NCBI GenBank assembly: GCA_903885375.1
Contig: CAISIK010000083.1
Location: 1 to 64,000, forward strand
DNA length: 64,000 nt
Reading direction: 5' to 3'
DNA from: an uncultured Pseudomonadota bacterium
GTDB taxonomy: Bacteria > Myxococcota_A > UBA796 > SXON01
Below, piece by piece: positions 1-8,208 of the stretch. The position numbers and the translations under genes were made by a program. The stretch's first letter is position 1; every line of letters starts with the position of its first letter. The notes under the pieces were generated by a model, which was not told the DNA's origin, searched no databases, and was given only the letters and a program-made list of their open reading frames with translations.

Positions 1-155
1 CGCCAGCCACCGCCGCCCGTCCCGCGGCCCAGCCGGCGCGGCCGGCCCCCCCCGGCCGCGACCCCGACCGCCCCGAAGGCCTCCCCCCCACCGCCTCCGC
101 CCCGCCGAAGGCGGCGCCTTCGGTCCGCTCCGGCGGCACCGCCGACGTTCGCTGA

Positions 156-464
156 TCGGCCACCGCCGCGGGCGGGCGCGAGTACCTCGAGGTGGTCTGG
201 CAGAACCCGGCCGCCTTCGCGGCCGCCGTGCGCACCCAACTGGCGGCCAACGTGCTGACGATCCAGACGGAGGGCGCACACCCGCCCTGTGTGCCCCCGA
301 TCGTGGCCGTGCTCCGGTTTGGCGGGCTGGTCGTGCAAACCACGGCCACCCCCTCGCAGGTGGAGAGTTTCCGGGTCAGCTACCACCTCAACCTCGACGG
401 CATCCAGTTTGCCGAGCTTCGGCACGCCGCCGCCGCCCACGACCGGCCCAGGTCCGGCGCCTGA
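156..464 (+). pseudogene. C-terminal fragment of a PilZ-like paralogue
   Basis: The frame open from base 156 encodes a stretch that aligns well with the C-terminal domain of the intact gene at 581..1579: GGREYLEVVW against GGRQYLEVRW, QLAANVLTIQT against QLVANVLTLTS, and VLRFGGLVVQT against VLRFDGLVLQT. Upstream, the same frame is Pro/Ala-rich like the linker of the intact copy but is broken by TGA at 153-155. Either a frameshift has split the gene or the linker continues in another frame off the window edge. A GTG at 192 could start a small protein, but it would begin inside the domain. Tandem duplication followed by decay, or an indel error, are the likely explanations. Confidence 0.55.
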
Positions 465-580
465 GGGCCCGCATCCATCGCAAGCCAACGGCCTGATAAA
501 AACCTGCTTGCTTCCCACAAAGCCCTCTGATAGCCCCCGGGCGCGCACATTTTATTTGTCCCCGTGCGCGCGGAGCCCCC

Positions 581-1579
581 ATGGCAACGGATTCTGCCTC
601 CCAGTCATCTGTCGGTAGCGAACGGGTGAACCTACGTGTTTCCACCGGTGTGCAGGGCTCCGGGGGGATGAACTTTGGCACATTGATGTGGATTGCCGGC
701 AACCGGATGCACCTGAAGGTGGACTCCGAGTTGCAGCCGATGGAGAAGGTGAACCTGCGGGTCGACCTCTCCCCCGCGGCCGGCACCGCCCTCCTTTCGG
801 CGGTGGTGATGCGCGTCCTCCCCGCCGCACCCGGTGAAACCGGCACCTTCCTGCTGCGGCTCGACGATGTGGCCAGCGTGGACCGCCCGGGTTGGGAGCG
901 GTTCCTGCGCTTGAAGCTGACGGGCGGCACCCTGAGCGACGTCAGCGACGTTCGGTCGAGCGGCGCCAACCTCGCCACCGGCTACGCCACCAGCAGCGGG
1001 GCCCAACGCAACGCCGGCCTCGCCGGCGTCGGGGGCGCGGCGGCCACCCTTTCCGGCGCCCACGAGCTGGGCAGCGGCGCGGGCCGCCTCGCGATGCGCG
1101 AGGCCTTGCGGAGCGCCATCCAACGCACCGCCTCGGGCTCCGGCCCCGCGCCAGCGCTTCCCGTGCCCACGGCAAACGCACCGGCGCGCCCGCTGCCCCT
1201 GCCCACCCCCCGCGCCGCCCCGCCGGGCGTGGCGCCGCCGCCCGAAACGCTGGTCTGGGTCGCCTCGAACCTCGGTGGGCGGCAGTACCTGGAGGTCCGC
1301 TGGCTCGATGCCGGCGCGTTCACCGCGGATGTGCACGGCCAGCTCGTGGCCAACGTGCTCACGCTCACCTCCGATGGCCGCACCCTGCCCACCACCCCGC
1401 CGATCTTCATGGTCCTGCGGTTCGATGGGCTCGTGCTCCAGACCAACGCCTCGCCGGTGAAACAAAACCCGGTGTCGGTCACCTACCAGCTCGCGTTCGA
1501 CGAGGGGCAGCGCGCCACCCTGCGCAGCGCCGCGCGCTCTCCCTCCACCGTGTCGGTGGTGCCGCTGCCGAGGAAGTAG
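581..1579 (+). CDS. PilZ-like domain protein with a second conserved C-terminal domain
   Basis: The protein has 332 residues. Residues about 10-110 look like a PilZ beta barrel (VNLRV, GNRMHLKVD, KVNLRVDL, GTFLLRLDDV). Residues 110-215 are an Ala/Gly/Pro-rich linker, and residues 215-330 form a domain shared with the fragment just upstream. PilZ domains usually bind cyclic di-GMP through RxxxR and D/NxSxxG motifs. I see neither clearly (the second-motif position reads MWIAGNR), so ligand binding is doubtful and a protein-protein role is as likely. No signal peptide or membrane segment is evident. The ATG at 581 follows a GGAG-like stretch. The preceding 116 bp include an A/T-rich patch near 548-558, unusual for this genome and a plausible promoter area. 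Confidence 0.6.
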   Translation: MATDSASQSSVGSERVNLRVSTGVQGSGGMNFGTLMWIAGNRMHLKVDSELQPMEKVNLRVDLSPAAGTALLSAVVMRVLPAAPGETGTFLLRLDDVASVDRPGWERFLRLKLTGGTLSDVSDVRSSGANLATGYATSSGAQRNAGLAGVGGAAATLSGAHELGSGAGRLAMREALRSAIQRTASGSGPAPALPVPTANAPARPLPLPTPRAAPPGVAPPPETLVWVASNLGGRQYLEVRWLDAGAFTADVHGQLVANVLTLTSDGRTLPTTPPIFMVLRFDGLVLQTNASPVKQNPVSVTYQLAFDEGQRATLRSAARSPSTVSVVPLPRK

Positions 1580-1601
1580 CGAGGCGCGAGGCCTCGCCCC
1601 G

Positions 1602-2828
1602 TCAGGGGACCAACCACGTCCGGAGGCTCCGCCGCAGGTCCGGCTGCCCGCCCACCGGCGCGCTGCCTTCCGCGGCGGGCAGGCCGCCGGCGAGGAGCAT
1701 GGCGCGTAGCTCGCCGGGGCTGAGCGGCGCCCCGTGCGTTGCGACGGCCACCGACTGGAGGGTGGCCGCCATCGCCGCGACGAGGGCCGACGCGCCGCTC
1801 GTACCGCCGAAGTAGGAGGTGTAGGCCTGACGCGGGTCGTCGTCGGGAAAAAACAGATCGGTCATCGGCGGTCCTGCGGTGGTGACGATGTCCTCGCTCC
1901 ACGCCTGCACGGACACGCTGGACCCCCAGTTGCTGCCCACCCGGGCGCCAGGTTCTGGACCAAGGGAGGAGCCCCCTCCCCCCACCCGGAGCACCCCCGT
2001 GTCGTCGGTGAACGCACCTTCGTAGACCGGATCGTCGAGGTCCACGTTGTCGTTGCCCGCCGGCTCCACCACGACGATGCCCAGCGCGGTGGCGGCACGG
2101 ATCGCGTCGCGCACGCCGGGGTCGATGCTCATGGGCACGAGCTCGGTGTCGAGCCCGTAGCTCTGCTGTTCGATGAGGATCACGTCGCCCGGAACGAGCA
2201 CGCGGGTGGCCTCGACGATCGCGCGGGCCACGTCGTAGGAGAGCTCGCCGTCATCGTCGAACCAGGGGTGCTGCACGAGAACGCTCGCCATGGGCGCGCC
2301 CCCCGTGATGCCGAAGCTGTTGTCGCCGGCGGCGAGAATGCCCAGCACGCCGGTGCCGTGGAAGTCCCACTGCGGGTCGGGCACCCCGCCGATCGCGGTG
2401 GGTGACAGTTGGAGCAGGTCCTCGTGCGTGGGGTCCCAGGCGAATTCGATGTCCACGATGGTCACGTACTCGCCGAGGCCGCCGGGGAAACGCCGCGCCT
2501 CCTCGAAGCCGAAGCCCTCCGGCGGGGCTTCGCGCCAGGCGGTGGCGAACTCCGGCGTGGTGGGATCGAGGTCATCGCCATCGGGCGGGGGCGCGGGGAG
2601 CGCCGCGCACCACGCCGACTGCGCCTTGCCGGCCTGGACCAGCGCCGCGGCCGTGGCCCGGGCCATCGGGCCGCGCAGCTCCCAGTGCCGCGCGAGCGCG
2701 CCCTCCGCGCCGGGGAAGCGCGGCCGGGCACCGGCCGGTGCGGATTCCGCCACCAGGTGCACCCGCTCGGCTTCGTGTCCGGGACGCAACTCCAGGGCGG
2801 ACAGGGGCGTCAACTCGCGGCCCACCAA
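1602..2828 (-). CDS. Subtilisin-like (S8) serine protease
   Basis: This is a 408-residue S8 peptidase. The catalytic triad is readable: Asp in VTIVDIEFAW, His in DFHGTGVLGILA and Ser in GGTSGASALVA, with the oxyanion Asn in PAGNDN. The protease core covers roughly residues 115-400. It is preceded by a 110-residue N-terminal region that resembles neither a signal peptide nor a typical I9 propeptide, so it may act in the cytoplasm or leave by a non-Sec route. The start is TTG at 2828 (GTG at 2825 is equally possible). Both lie inside the end of the upstream Nudix gene, giving a 19-bp overlap that suggests coupled translation. The substrate cannot be inferred. Confidence 0.85.
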   Translation of the reverse strand: MVGRELTPLSALELRPGHEAERVHLVAESAPAGARPRFPGAEGALARHWELRGPMARATAAALVQAGKAQSAWCAALPAPPPDGDDLDPTTPEFATAWREAPPEGFGFEEARRFPGGLGEYVTIVDIEFAWDPTHEDLLQLSPTAIGGVPDPQWDFHGTGVLGILAAGDNSFGITGGAPMASVLVQHPWFDDDGELSYDVARAIVEATRVLVPGDVILIEQQSYGLDTELVPMSIDPGVRDAIRAATALGIVVVEPAGNDNVDLDDPVYEGAFTDDTGVLRVGGGGSSLGPEPGARVGSNWGSSVSVQAWSEDIVTTAGPPMTDLFFPDDDPRQAYTSYFGGTSGASALVAAMAATLQSVAVATHGAPLSPGELRAMLLAGGLPAAEGSAPVGGQPDLRRSLRTWLVP

Positions 2829-3502
2829 CGGCCGGCCGCGAACGCGTACCGCCAGGGCGGCTCCACCCGGTCGGCGGAGGGGTGCTCCGGATCACCCGGG
2901 AGGAGCACGAAGAGCGTGTCGGCCTCGGACAGGAAGCGCGGCATGATGGGCGGGGTGTGCCGCTCGGCGGCGAGCACCGCGCGCACGGAGGGGTAGGCCG
3001 TGAGCTCGGCCAGCGTGCGGAGCGTGGGCGGCGCGAGCGGGAGCTCGCCGCGCTCCGACGCGGCCATCGCCTCGCCGGGCCGGAACCAGCGCCCCTGCGC
3101 CGCTTCCTGACCATCGGCCACCGCCGCTTCGCCTGCGGGCAGCTCGGCGGCGAAGAACCAGGTGTCGTAGCGCCGCGGCTCCACCTCCGGGGTGAGCCAG
3201 TGGGACCACACTCGCATCCCCTCGAGGTTCCAGGCCTCCCCTCGACGAAGCGCCACCCCGGACTCCTCGTGGAGCTCCCGCGCCGCCGCCGCCCAGAACG
3301 CGCGCGGCACCCGCTCGAAGTCGCCGCCGACCACGGGCGCCTCCGCATCGGCGGCATCCACCCGGCCGCCCGGGAAGACCCACGCCGAGGCCATGAACCC
3401 CACCGTACGCGCCCGCTCCATCAGCCAGACCTCCGGACCCTCCCGCCCCTCGCGGAGCAGCACGATCGTGGCGGCGGGGCGGAGCGGAACAGGTGGCGAC
3501 AT
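2810..3502 (-). CDS. NUDT19-type Nudix hydrolase
   Basis: The protein has 230 residues from the ATG at 3502, with an AGGA-type ribosome site just upstream. The Nudix box is split: WVFPGGRVD, then an insertion of about 25 residues, then AAARELHEESGV. This split box, with the later RRYDTWFFAA and WFRPGEAM, is characteristic of the NUDT19/RP2p branch, whose characterised members hydrolyse CoA and acyl-CoA diphosphate bonds. An upstream in-frame start would add a basic, unconserved extension and would run into the promoter of the divergent gene, so I reject it. It overlaps the protease gene downstream. The acyl-CoA substrate is inferred from the family only. Confidence 0.8.
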   Translation of the reverse strand: MSPPVPLRPAATIVLLREGREGPEVWLMERARTVGFMASAWVFPGGRVDAADAEAPVVGGDFERVPRAFWAAAARELHEESGVALRRGEAWNLEGMRVWSHWLTPEVEPRRYDTWFFAAELPAGEAAVADGQEAAQGRWFRPGEAMAASERGELPLAPPTLRTLAELTAYPSVRAVLAAERHTPPIMPRFLSEADTLFVLLPGDPEHPSADRVEPPWRYAFAAGRWWAAS

Positions 3503-3591
3503 GCGCAATCCTATCCGGCAGCCCTCGCGACCGCGCCGAGATGCGCGGCGAGGGAGCCGGACCAGCGGTGGGTCGCGGCGCATCTCCCAGA

Positions 3592-3633
3592 TTGGACGAA
3601 GGGACGATGAAGGGATATACTTGACGTGTCAAG
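3592..3633 (+). promoter_or_regulatory. Sigma-70-like promoter with overlapping palindrome
   Basis: TTGGAC (3592-3597) and TATACT (3616-3621) are separated by 18 bp, a close match to a sigma-70 promoter and rare in this GC-rich sequence. The palindrome CTTGACGTGTCAAG (3620-3633, 6-bp arms) overlaps the -10 element and the expected start point. It ends 8 bp before the ATG at 3642. The geometry is that of a repressor operator, and the leader would be very short. The elements are seen directly; the function is inferred. Confidence 0.6.
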
Positions 3634-3641
3634 GGCCAACC

Positions 3642-6600
3642 ATGCAGCTGCTCCTCCTCGCGCTCCCGGCGTTTGCCTTCCCCACCGACACCCAGTGGGT
3701 GCCGCTCGAACTCTCGGGCGCCCCCGTGGTCGACGACTTCAACGACCACGATCGCAACGGCGCCGGCAACCCCGACGGCATCGACTGCGTGGGCGACAAC
3801 GCGGTGTCCGCGCCCGCGCTCTACTGGTACACCGACGGGGCCACGCTCTGGTTCCGCATCCGGGTGGACGACACGCCCTGGCTCACCGCCGAGACCCTCC
3901 TCCAGCCGGTGGCGTGGTCCTTCCTGCTCGAAACCGATGGAAACGTCGATGACTTCGAGTACTCGCTGGCCGTCACGGGCGCTTCGCCCACCGTGTACCT
4001 CTACCGGAACTCCAGCGGCGACGATGGCGCCACCGCCTCGCTGGACTCGTTGGAGGGCGTGTGGACGTCGGACGCGTTCCAGGCCTCCGCGGCCGGCAGC
4101 ACCATCCACACGCTCGAGGACTGGTTCGTGGACGTGGAGGTCGATCTCGCCGAGCTCCCCGCCACCATCGCCTCCGGGCAGACCATCCGCGTGGCCGCCA
4201 TCACGGGCGACAGCTCCACGCCCAACGGCGCCGACGCCGACCTCTGCGGCACCGACGACTCCGCGGCCCTCGGCGCGCTGACGGACGCATGGAGCGACGA
4301 GATCGGCGTGGACCGCGACGGCGACGGCCTCCTCGACCTCGAGGAACCCGACCACGGCACCGCGGTCGGCGATGCCGACTCCGACGACGACGGCGTGAGC
4401 GACGGCGACGAAGTGCACACCTTCACCAGCGACCCCACGCTCTGCGACTCCGATGGTGACGGCATGTCCGACGGCCTCGAGACGGGCGCGGACACCCCGA
4501 TGGACGACACGGACGCGGGCGCCGGCTGCTTCGAAGCCGACGGCGACGCGGGCCTCACCACGACCGACCCGACGCTCGCCGACACCGACGGCGGCACGGT
4601 CAACGACAACGACGAGGACCGCGACACCGACGGCGTGCAGGACACCTGGGAGACCGACCCGCGCGACCCCACCGACGACGTGGACGCCGATGGCGACGGC
4701 ATCGCCGACGCGCTGGAGGACCAGTGCGGCGGGGCCGACACCACCGATCGGGACGGCGACGGCCTCACCGACGAGGGCGAGTCCCTCACCGACTCCGACA
4801 ACGACGGCCTCCCCGACTTCTGCGACGACGATGACGACGCCGACGGCGTGCCCACCGACGAGGAGTCCACCGGCGACAGCGACGGCGACGGCGACGCCGA
4901 CTACCTCGACCCCGACAGCGACGGCAACGGCGTGGACGACGGCGACGAGCCCGGCGTGGACGTGGACAGCGACTGCGACGGCAACCCCGATCGCACTGAC
5001 ACCGACGACACCGACGGCGAGTGCGCCGACCCCGACGGCGATGGCCTCACCAACGCCGAGGAGGGCGCCTGCGGCTCCGATCCCGGCAACGCCGACACGG
5101 ACGGCGACGGCGTGGTGGACGGCGACGAGAGCTGCGACGAGGACGTGGACTGCGACGAGCTCACCGACATCCTCGACGCCGACGACGCCGACACCTCCGC
5201 GTGCGACGAGCCGGCCGACACCGGCGACACCGCGTTCGACACCGGCGCCGCCCCTTCCTGCCCCGACGGCCTCTGCGGCGGGCACTACACCGGCGGTTCG
5301 TGCTCCACCACCGGCGGCACCGGTGCGGGCCTGCTCGGCGCGCTCGCCGCGGCCGGCCTGGCCGCCCGTCGCCGTCGTCGCCTCTCCCGCGCGGCGGTCG
5401 TCCTCGGCGCGGCCGCGGCTGCCAGCTCCCCTGCCTTCGCCGACGACCCGACCGTGAACGCGCAGCGCTTCCGCCCGGCCTTCGACAACGGCACCTTCTG
5501 GACGGTGCACGACACCACCCCGCACGCCCCGGGCTTCGGCGCGGGCGTCGTCTTCAACTACGCCTCGCAGCCGCTCGTGTACCGCTACGACGACGGCCGC
5601 GATCCGGTGTCGCTCCTCGGCTCGGCCGCGAGCTTCGACCTCGGCGGCAGCTTCGCCACGCGCCGGCTGGGCTTCAACGTGAGCCTGCCGCTACACGTGG
5701 TGGGAGGCGACTTGAACGAGGGCGGCTTCGCCCCCGGCGACCTGCGCCTCGGCGTGCTCGCGAGCATCCTCGATCGCAAGACGAGCGCCGCCGGGTTCGG
5801 CCTCTACGGCAGCGTGGGTCTGCCCACCGGCGATGGCAGCCGGTACGTCGGCAGCGGCTCGCCCGAGGTGGTGGCCGGCCTCGCCGGCGCCTACGGCAAC
5901 TCCTGGGCGGTGAGCGCGAACCTCGGCATGGCGATCGGCGCCCCGGCCACGCTCGGCGACCTCACCTGGGGCAGCCGCGTGCAGTGGGGCGCAGGCCTCA
6001 GCGTGCCGGTGAGCAGCGCGTTCGCGATCGTCGGTGAGCTCGAAGGTGAGTCCGCGATCAGCAACATCGACGAACTGGGCGGCACTCCCATGGAGTGGCG
6101 CGTGGGCGGCAGCGCCCACCTGACCCGATCCCTGCAGCTCGACGCCGGGTTCGGCACTGGTCTCACCACCGGCATCGGCGCCCCCGAGTACCGCGTCATC
6201 GCCGGCCTGAAGTACCTCCCCGCCGCGGCCGCGAAGACCGTGCGCGGCACCGACCGTGACGGCGACCTCATCGCCGACGCCGTGGACCTCTGCCCCGACC
6301 AGCCCGAGGACAAGAACGGCAAGGCCGACGAGGACGGCTGCCCGGACGGCGGGTTCGTGCCTACCCGTTTCCTCGTCACCGACCCCACCGGCAGCCAGAT
6401 CGCAGGCGCCTCGTTGGAGCTCGTGAGCGGGCCGGAAACGGGCCGCTGGTCCCTCCCCTCGGGCGACATCACGCGCTCCCTGCTCCCCGGCACCTACGCC
6501 CTGCGCGTGCGCGCGCCGCACTTCGCCCCGGCGGAGTCCTCGCTGACCATTCCGGCCGACGCCACCCGCCACGAGCAGGTGGTGCAGCTCTCGCCGGCGG

Positions 6601-7259
6601 CGGTGGGGGGCACCGTGATCGTGAGCGTGCAGAACGAAGCGGGGCAGCCCGTGGCCGCGCTCGTGACGCTGCTCGGTGAGGGCCGCAAGTTCACCACCGG
6701 CGGCGATGGCATCGGCACCGAGCCCGTGCCCGCTGGCGAGGTCGAGCTGTCGGTCTGGGCCGAGGGCTACCGTCCCAAGCGCGTGAAGACGACGGTGGGC
6801 CGCGACGAGAAGCAGAGCGTGGCCGTGGTGCTGGAGCTCACCCGCGTGGTGGTCCTCGCCGACCGCGTGGACATCCGGGACAAGGTGTTCTTCGACCTCG
6901 ACAGCGCCACGATCACGGCGGCCAGCTACAACATCCTCGACGATGTGGCTGCCGTGCTCGAAAACCACAGCGAGCTGCGGCTCGTGGAGGTCCAGGGCCA
7001 CACCGACGACCAGGGGGCGGAGCCCTACAACCTCGAGCTCTCCCAGCGTCGCGCCGAGGCCGTGCGGAAGTACCTCATCGGCCAGGGCATCGAGCCCGAC
7101 CGCCTCGTGGCGCGCGGCTACGGCGAGAGCCAGCCGTTGGAGCCCGGCACGACCGAGTCGGCGCGCGAGGTGAACCGGCGCGTGGTGTTCAAGATTCTCG
7201 CCGGGCCCGCCGACGGCGACGGTCCGCGTCCCAAGCCCCGCCCCGGCGGGCGGCGATAG
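3642..7259 (+). CDS. TSP3-repeat / internal MYXO-CTERM / OmpA-family surface protein
   Basis: One uninterrupted frame of 1205 residues reads as two proteins joined. Residues 1-15 are a signal peptide (LLLLALPAFAFP), 16-215 a globular domain, and about 220-530 acidic thrombospondin-3/calcium-binding repeats (DxDxDGxxD). A MYXO-CTERM signal follows: Cys554 in GSCSTTGG, a hydrophobic helix and five Arg at 576-580. Directly after it comes a second signal-peptide-like stretch ending SSPAFA at residue 600. Then come a beta-barrel-like domain (about 601-850), one TSP3-like repeat, two carboxypeptidase-regulatory-like beta domains, and an OmpA C-terminal peptidoglycan-binding domain (about 1078-1190, GHTDDQG and NRRVVF). 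No stop or in-frame ATG/GTG/TTG was found at the junction. It could be a true fusion, or two genes merged by loss of a stop or an assembly error. Confidence 0.75.
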   Translation: MQLLLLALPAFAFPTDTQWVPLELSGAPVVDDFNDHDRNGAGNPDGIDCVGDNAVSAPALYWYTDGATLWFRIRVDDTPWLTAETLLQPVAWSFLLETDGNVDDFEYSLAVTGASPTVYLYRNSSGDDGATASLDSLEGVWTSDAFQASAAGSTIHTLEDWFVDVEVDLAELPATIASGQTIRVAAITGDSSTPNGADADLCGTDDSAALGALTDAWSDEIGVDRDGDGLLDLEEPDHGTAVGDADSDDDGVSDGDEVHTFTSDPTLCDSDGDGMSDGLETGADTPMDDTDAGAGCFEADGDAGLTTTDPTLADTDGGTVNDNDEDRDTDGVQDTWETDPRDPTDDVDADGDGIADALEDQCGGADTTDRDGDGLTDEGESLTDSDNDGLPDFCDDDDDADGVPTDEESTGDSDGDGDADYLDPDSDGNGVDDGDEPGVDVDSDCDGNPDRTDTDDTDGECADPDGDGLTNAEEGACGSDPGNADTDGDGVVDGDESCDEDVDCDELTDILDADDADTSACDEPADTGDTAFDTGAAPSCPDGLCGGHYTGGSCSTTGGTGAGLLGALAAAGLAARRRRRLSRAAVVLGAAAAASSPAFADDPTVNAQRFRPAFDNGTFWTVHDTTPHAPGFGAGVVFNYASQPLVYRYDDGRDPVSLLGSAASFDLGGSFATRRLGFNVSLPLHVVGGDLNEGGFAPGDLRLGVLASILDRKTSAAGFGLYGSVGLPTGDGSRYVGSGSPEVVAGLAGAYGNSWAVSANLGMAIGAPATLGDLTWGSRVQWGAGLSVPVSSAFAIVGELEGESAISNIDELGGTPMEWRVGGSAHLTRSLQLDAGFGTGLTTGIGAPEYRVIAGLKYLPAAAAKTVRGTDRDGDLIADAVDLCPDQPEDKNGKADEDGCPDGGFVPTRFLVTDPTGSQIAGASLELVSGPETGRWSLPSGDITRSLLPGTYALRVRAPHFAPAESSLTIPADATRHEQVVQLSPAAVGGTVIVSVQNEAGQPVAALVTLLGEGRKFTTGGDGIGTEPVPAGEVELSVWAEGYRPKRVKTTVGRDEKQSVAVVLELTRVVVLADRVDIRDKVFFDLDSATITAASYNILDDVAAVLENHSELRLVEVQGHTDDQGAEPYNLELSQRRAEAVRKYLIGQGIEPDRLVARGYGESQPLEPGTTESAREVNRRVVFKILAGPADGDGPRPKPRPGGRR

Positions 7260-7304
7260 CGAGCGTCTCGCGGCGGGGGGTCGTCGCGGAGCGGGCGGTG
7301 AGGG

Positions 7305-7353
7305 TCGACGCTCGACGGTCGACGGTCGATAATCGAAAATCGAGGCTCGACCT
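7305..7353. repeat. Seven tandem TCGANNN heptads
   Basis: TCGA occurs at 7305, 7312, 7319, 7326, 7333, 7340 and 7347, exactly every 7 bp, with variable trinucleotides between (CGC, CGG, CGG, TAA, AAA, GGC, CCT). The array lies in the spacer after the OmpA-type gene and about 105 bp before the four-helix-bundle remnant. It is a degenerate short tandem repeat of the heptanucleotide class. The periodicity is seen directly; no function can be assigned. Confidence 0.85.
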
Positions 7354-7458
7354 CCACGGTCCCCTCGCCTCCGACGCTTCGCCGGCTGTCCGGCGGGCGC
7401 GGCCCATCGCAGGCGAGGGCCGCGTCCTCGAACAACCCGCGGTCCTCTGGAGGCTGCG

Positions 7459-7680
7459 ATGGAGTACCCGTTCGATCACGAGAACCTCGATGTCTACAAG
7501 CTCGCCCTGGAGGTCGCCCGCGCGTGCGCCGCGTTGGGGATGGCTGCGGGCCGAAACCACTACCGGATCGCCGCCGGCTCGGCAGCCGAGGCGCTCGCGC
7601 AGCAGCCCAAGCTGCGCCGGGAAGGCGCGATGCTCCGTGGCCTCACTCGGAAGCGGCGGCCGTCGCGCCGTGCCGCCGTC
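7459..7680 (+). pseudogene. Remnant of a four-helix-bundle (23S rRNA IVS-type) protein gene
   Basis: The ATG at 7459 begins with the hallmark opening of the four-helix-bundle/IVP family (DHENLDVYKLALEVAR). It jumps almost at once to a segment resembling its third helix (RNHYRIAAGSAAEALA), so about 50 residues covering helix 2 appear deleted. The frame then runs into Pro/Arg-rich, repeat-derived sequence up to 8031 with no family resemblance. Intact members are about 115-130 residues. Genes of this family lie inside 23S rRNA intervening sequences or as stand-alone copies; no rRNA is visible here. I call it a decayed copy, with the 3' limit approximate. Confidence 0.6.
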
Positions 7681-7692
7681 GCGCCGCTCCGT

Positions 7693-8204
7693 CGTGCCGC
7701 CCCGCCGCCCACCGACGCCAGGCCGGTGCCGCCAGACCTGCCCGGGCCGGTGGTGTGCGGCGCTCTACCCCCCGCGGGTGACGGTGCGTCTCGTCCCCGA
7801 GCCCCAGCGCCCCGCAGCGCCGACCCCGCCCCCACGGTCGCCGCGTCCTGCCCGGCCGCCTGCGGAGCCGCGAGGAGCCCGGCGGGCTGCAGCGCCGTGG
7901 TGCCGTCGCGCCGTGCCGCCCCGCCGCCCACCGACGTCAGGCCGGTGCCGCCAGACCTGCCCGGGCCGGCGGTGCGCGGCGCTCTACCCCCCGCCGGTGA
8001 CGGTCCGCCCCCCGCCTCGACGTGTGGGTGACGTCGCAGGACGTCCCGACCGAGGCCCGCTTCGGGCCGACGGAGGGACGGCCTGCGGCGGCAGGCCCCG
8101 GCGCCGTCGCCCCGCCCCGTCCCCGAGCCCCAGCGCCCCGCACCGCCGACCCCGCCCCCACGGTCGCCGCGTCCTGCCCGGCCGCCTGCGGAGCCGCGAG
8201 GAGC
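7693..8204. repeat. Two interleaved pairs of long direct repeats (A-B-A-B)
   Basis: Unit A (93 bp) occurs at 7693-7785 and 7912-8004. Unit B (87 bp) occurs at 7792-7878 and 8118-8204. By eye the copies of A differ at about four positions and those of B at one or two. The spacers differ (33 bp after B1, 113 bp after A2), the longer one containing the hairpin GGCCTGC-GGCG-GCAGGCC at 8080-8097. B2 ends five bases before the stop codon of the minus-strand hydrolase gene. Open frames cross this region on both strands but are low-complexity Pro/Arg/Ala or Gly/Arg text without domains, so I read it as non-coding. Together with 7260-7458 it forms the only gene-poor stretch over 300 bases. Confidence 0.85.
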
Positions 8205-8208
8205 GTGA

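Noticed and set aside
2892-5525. Minus-strand open frame of about 880 codons, Val/Gly/Ala-rich
   Set aside because: Antisense of the Asp-rich repeats (GAC read backwards gives GTC). No start signal or domain; the plus-strand gene explains it.
7692-8204. CRISPR-like array
   Set aside because: Only two copies of each unit, repeats too long (87-93 bp), unequal spacers and no cas genes.
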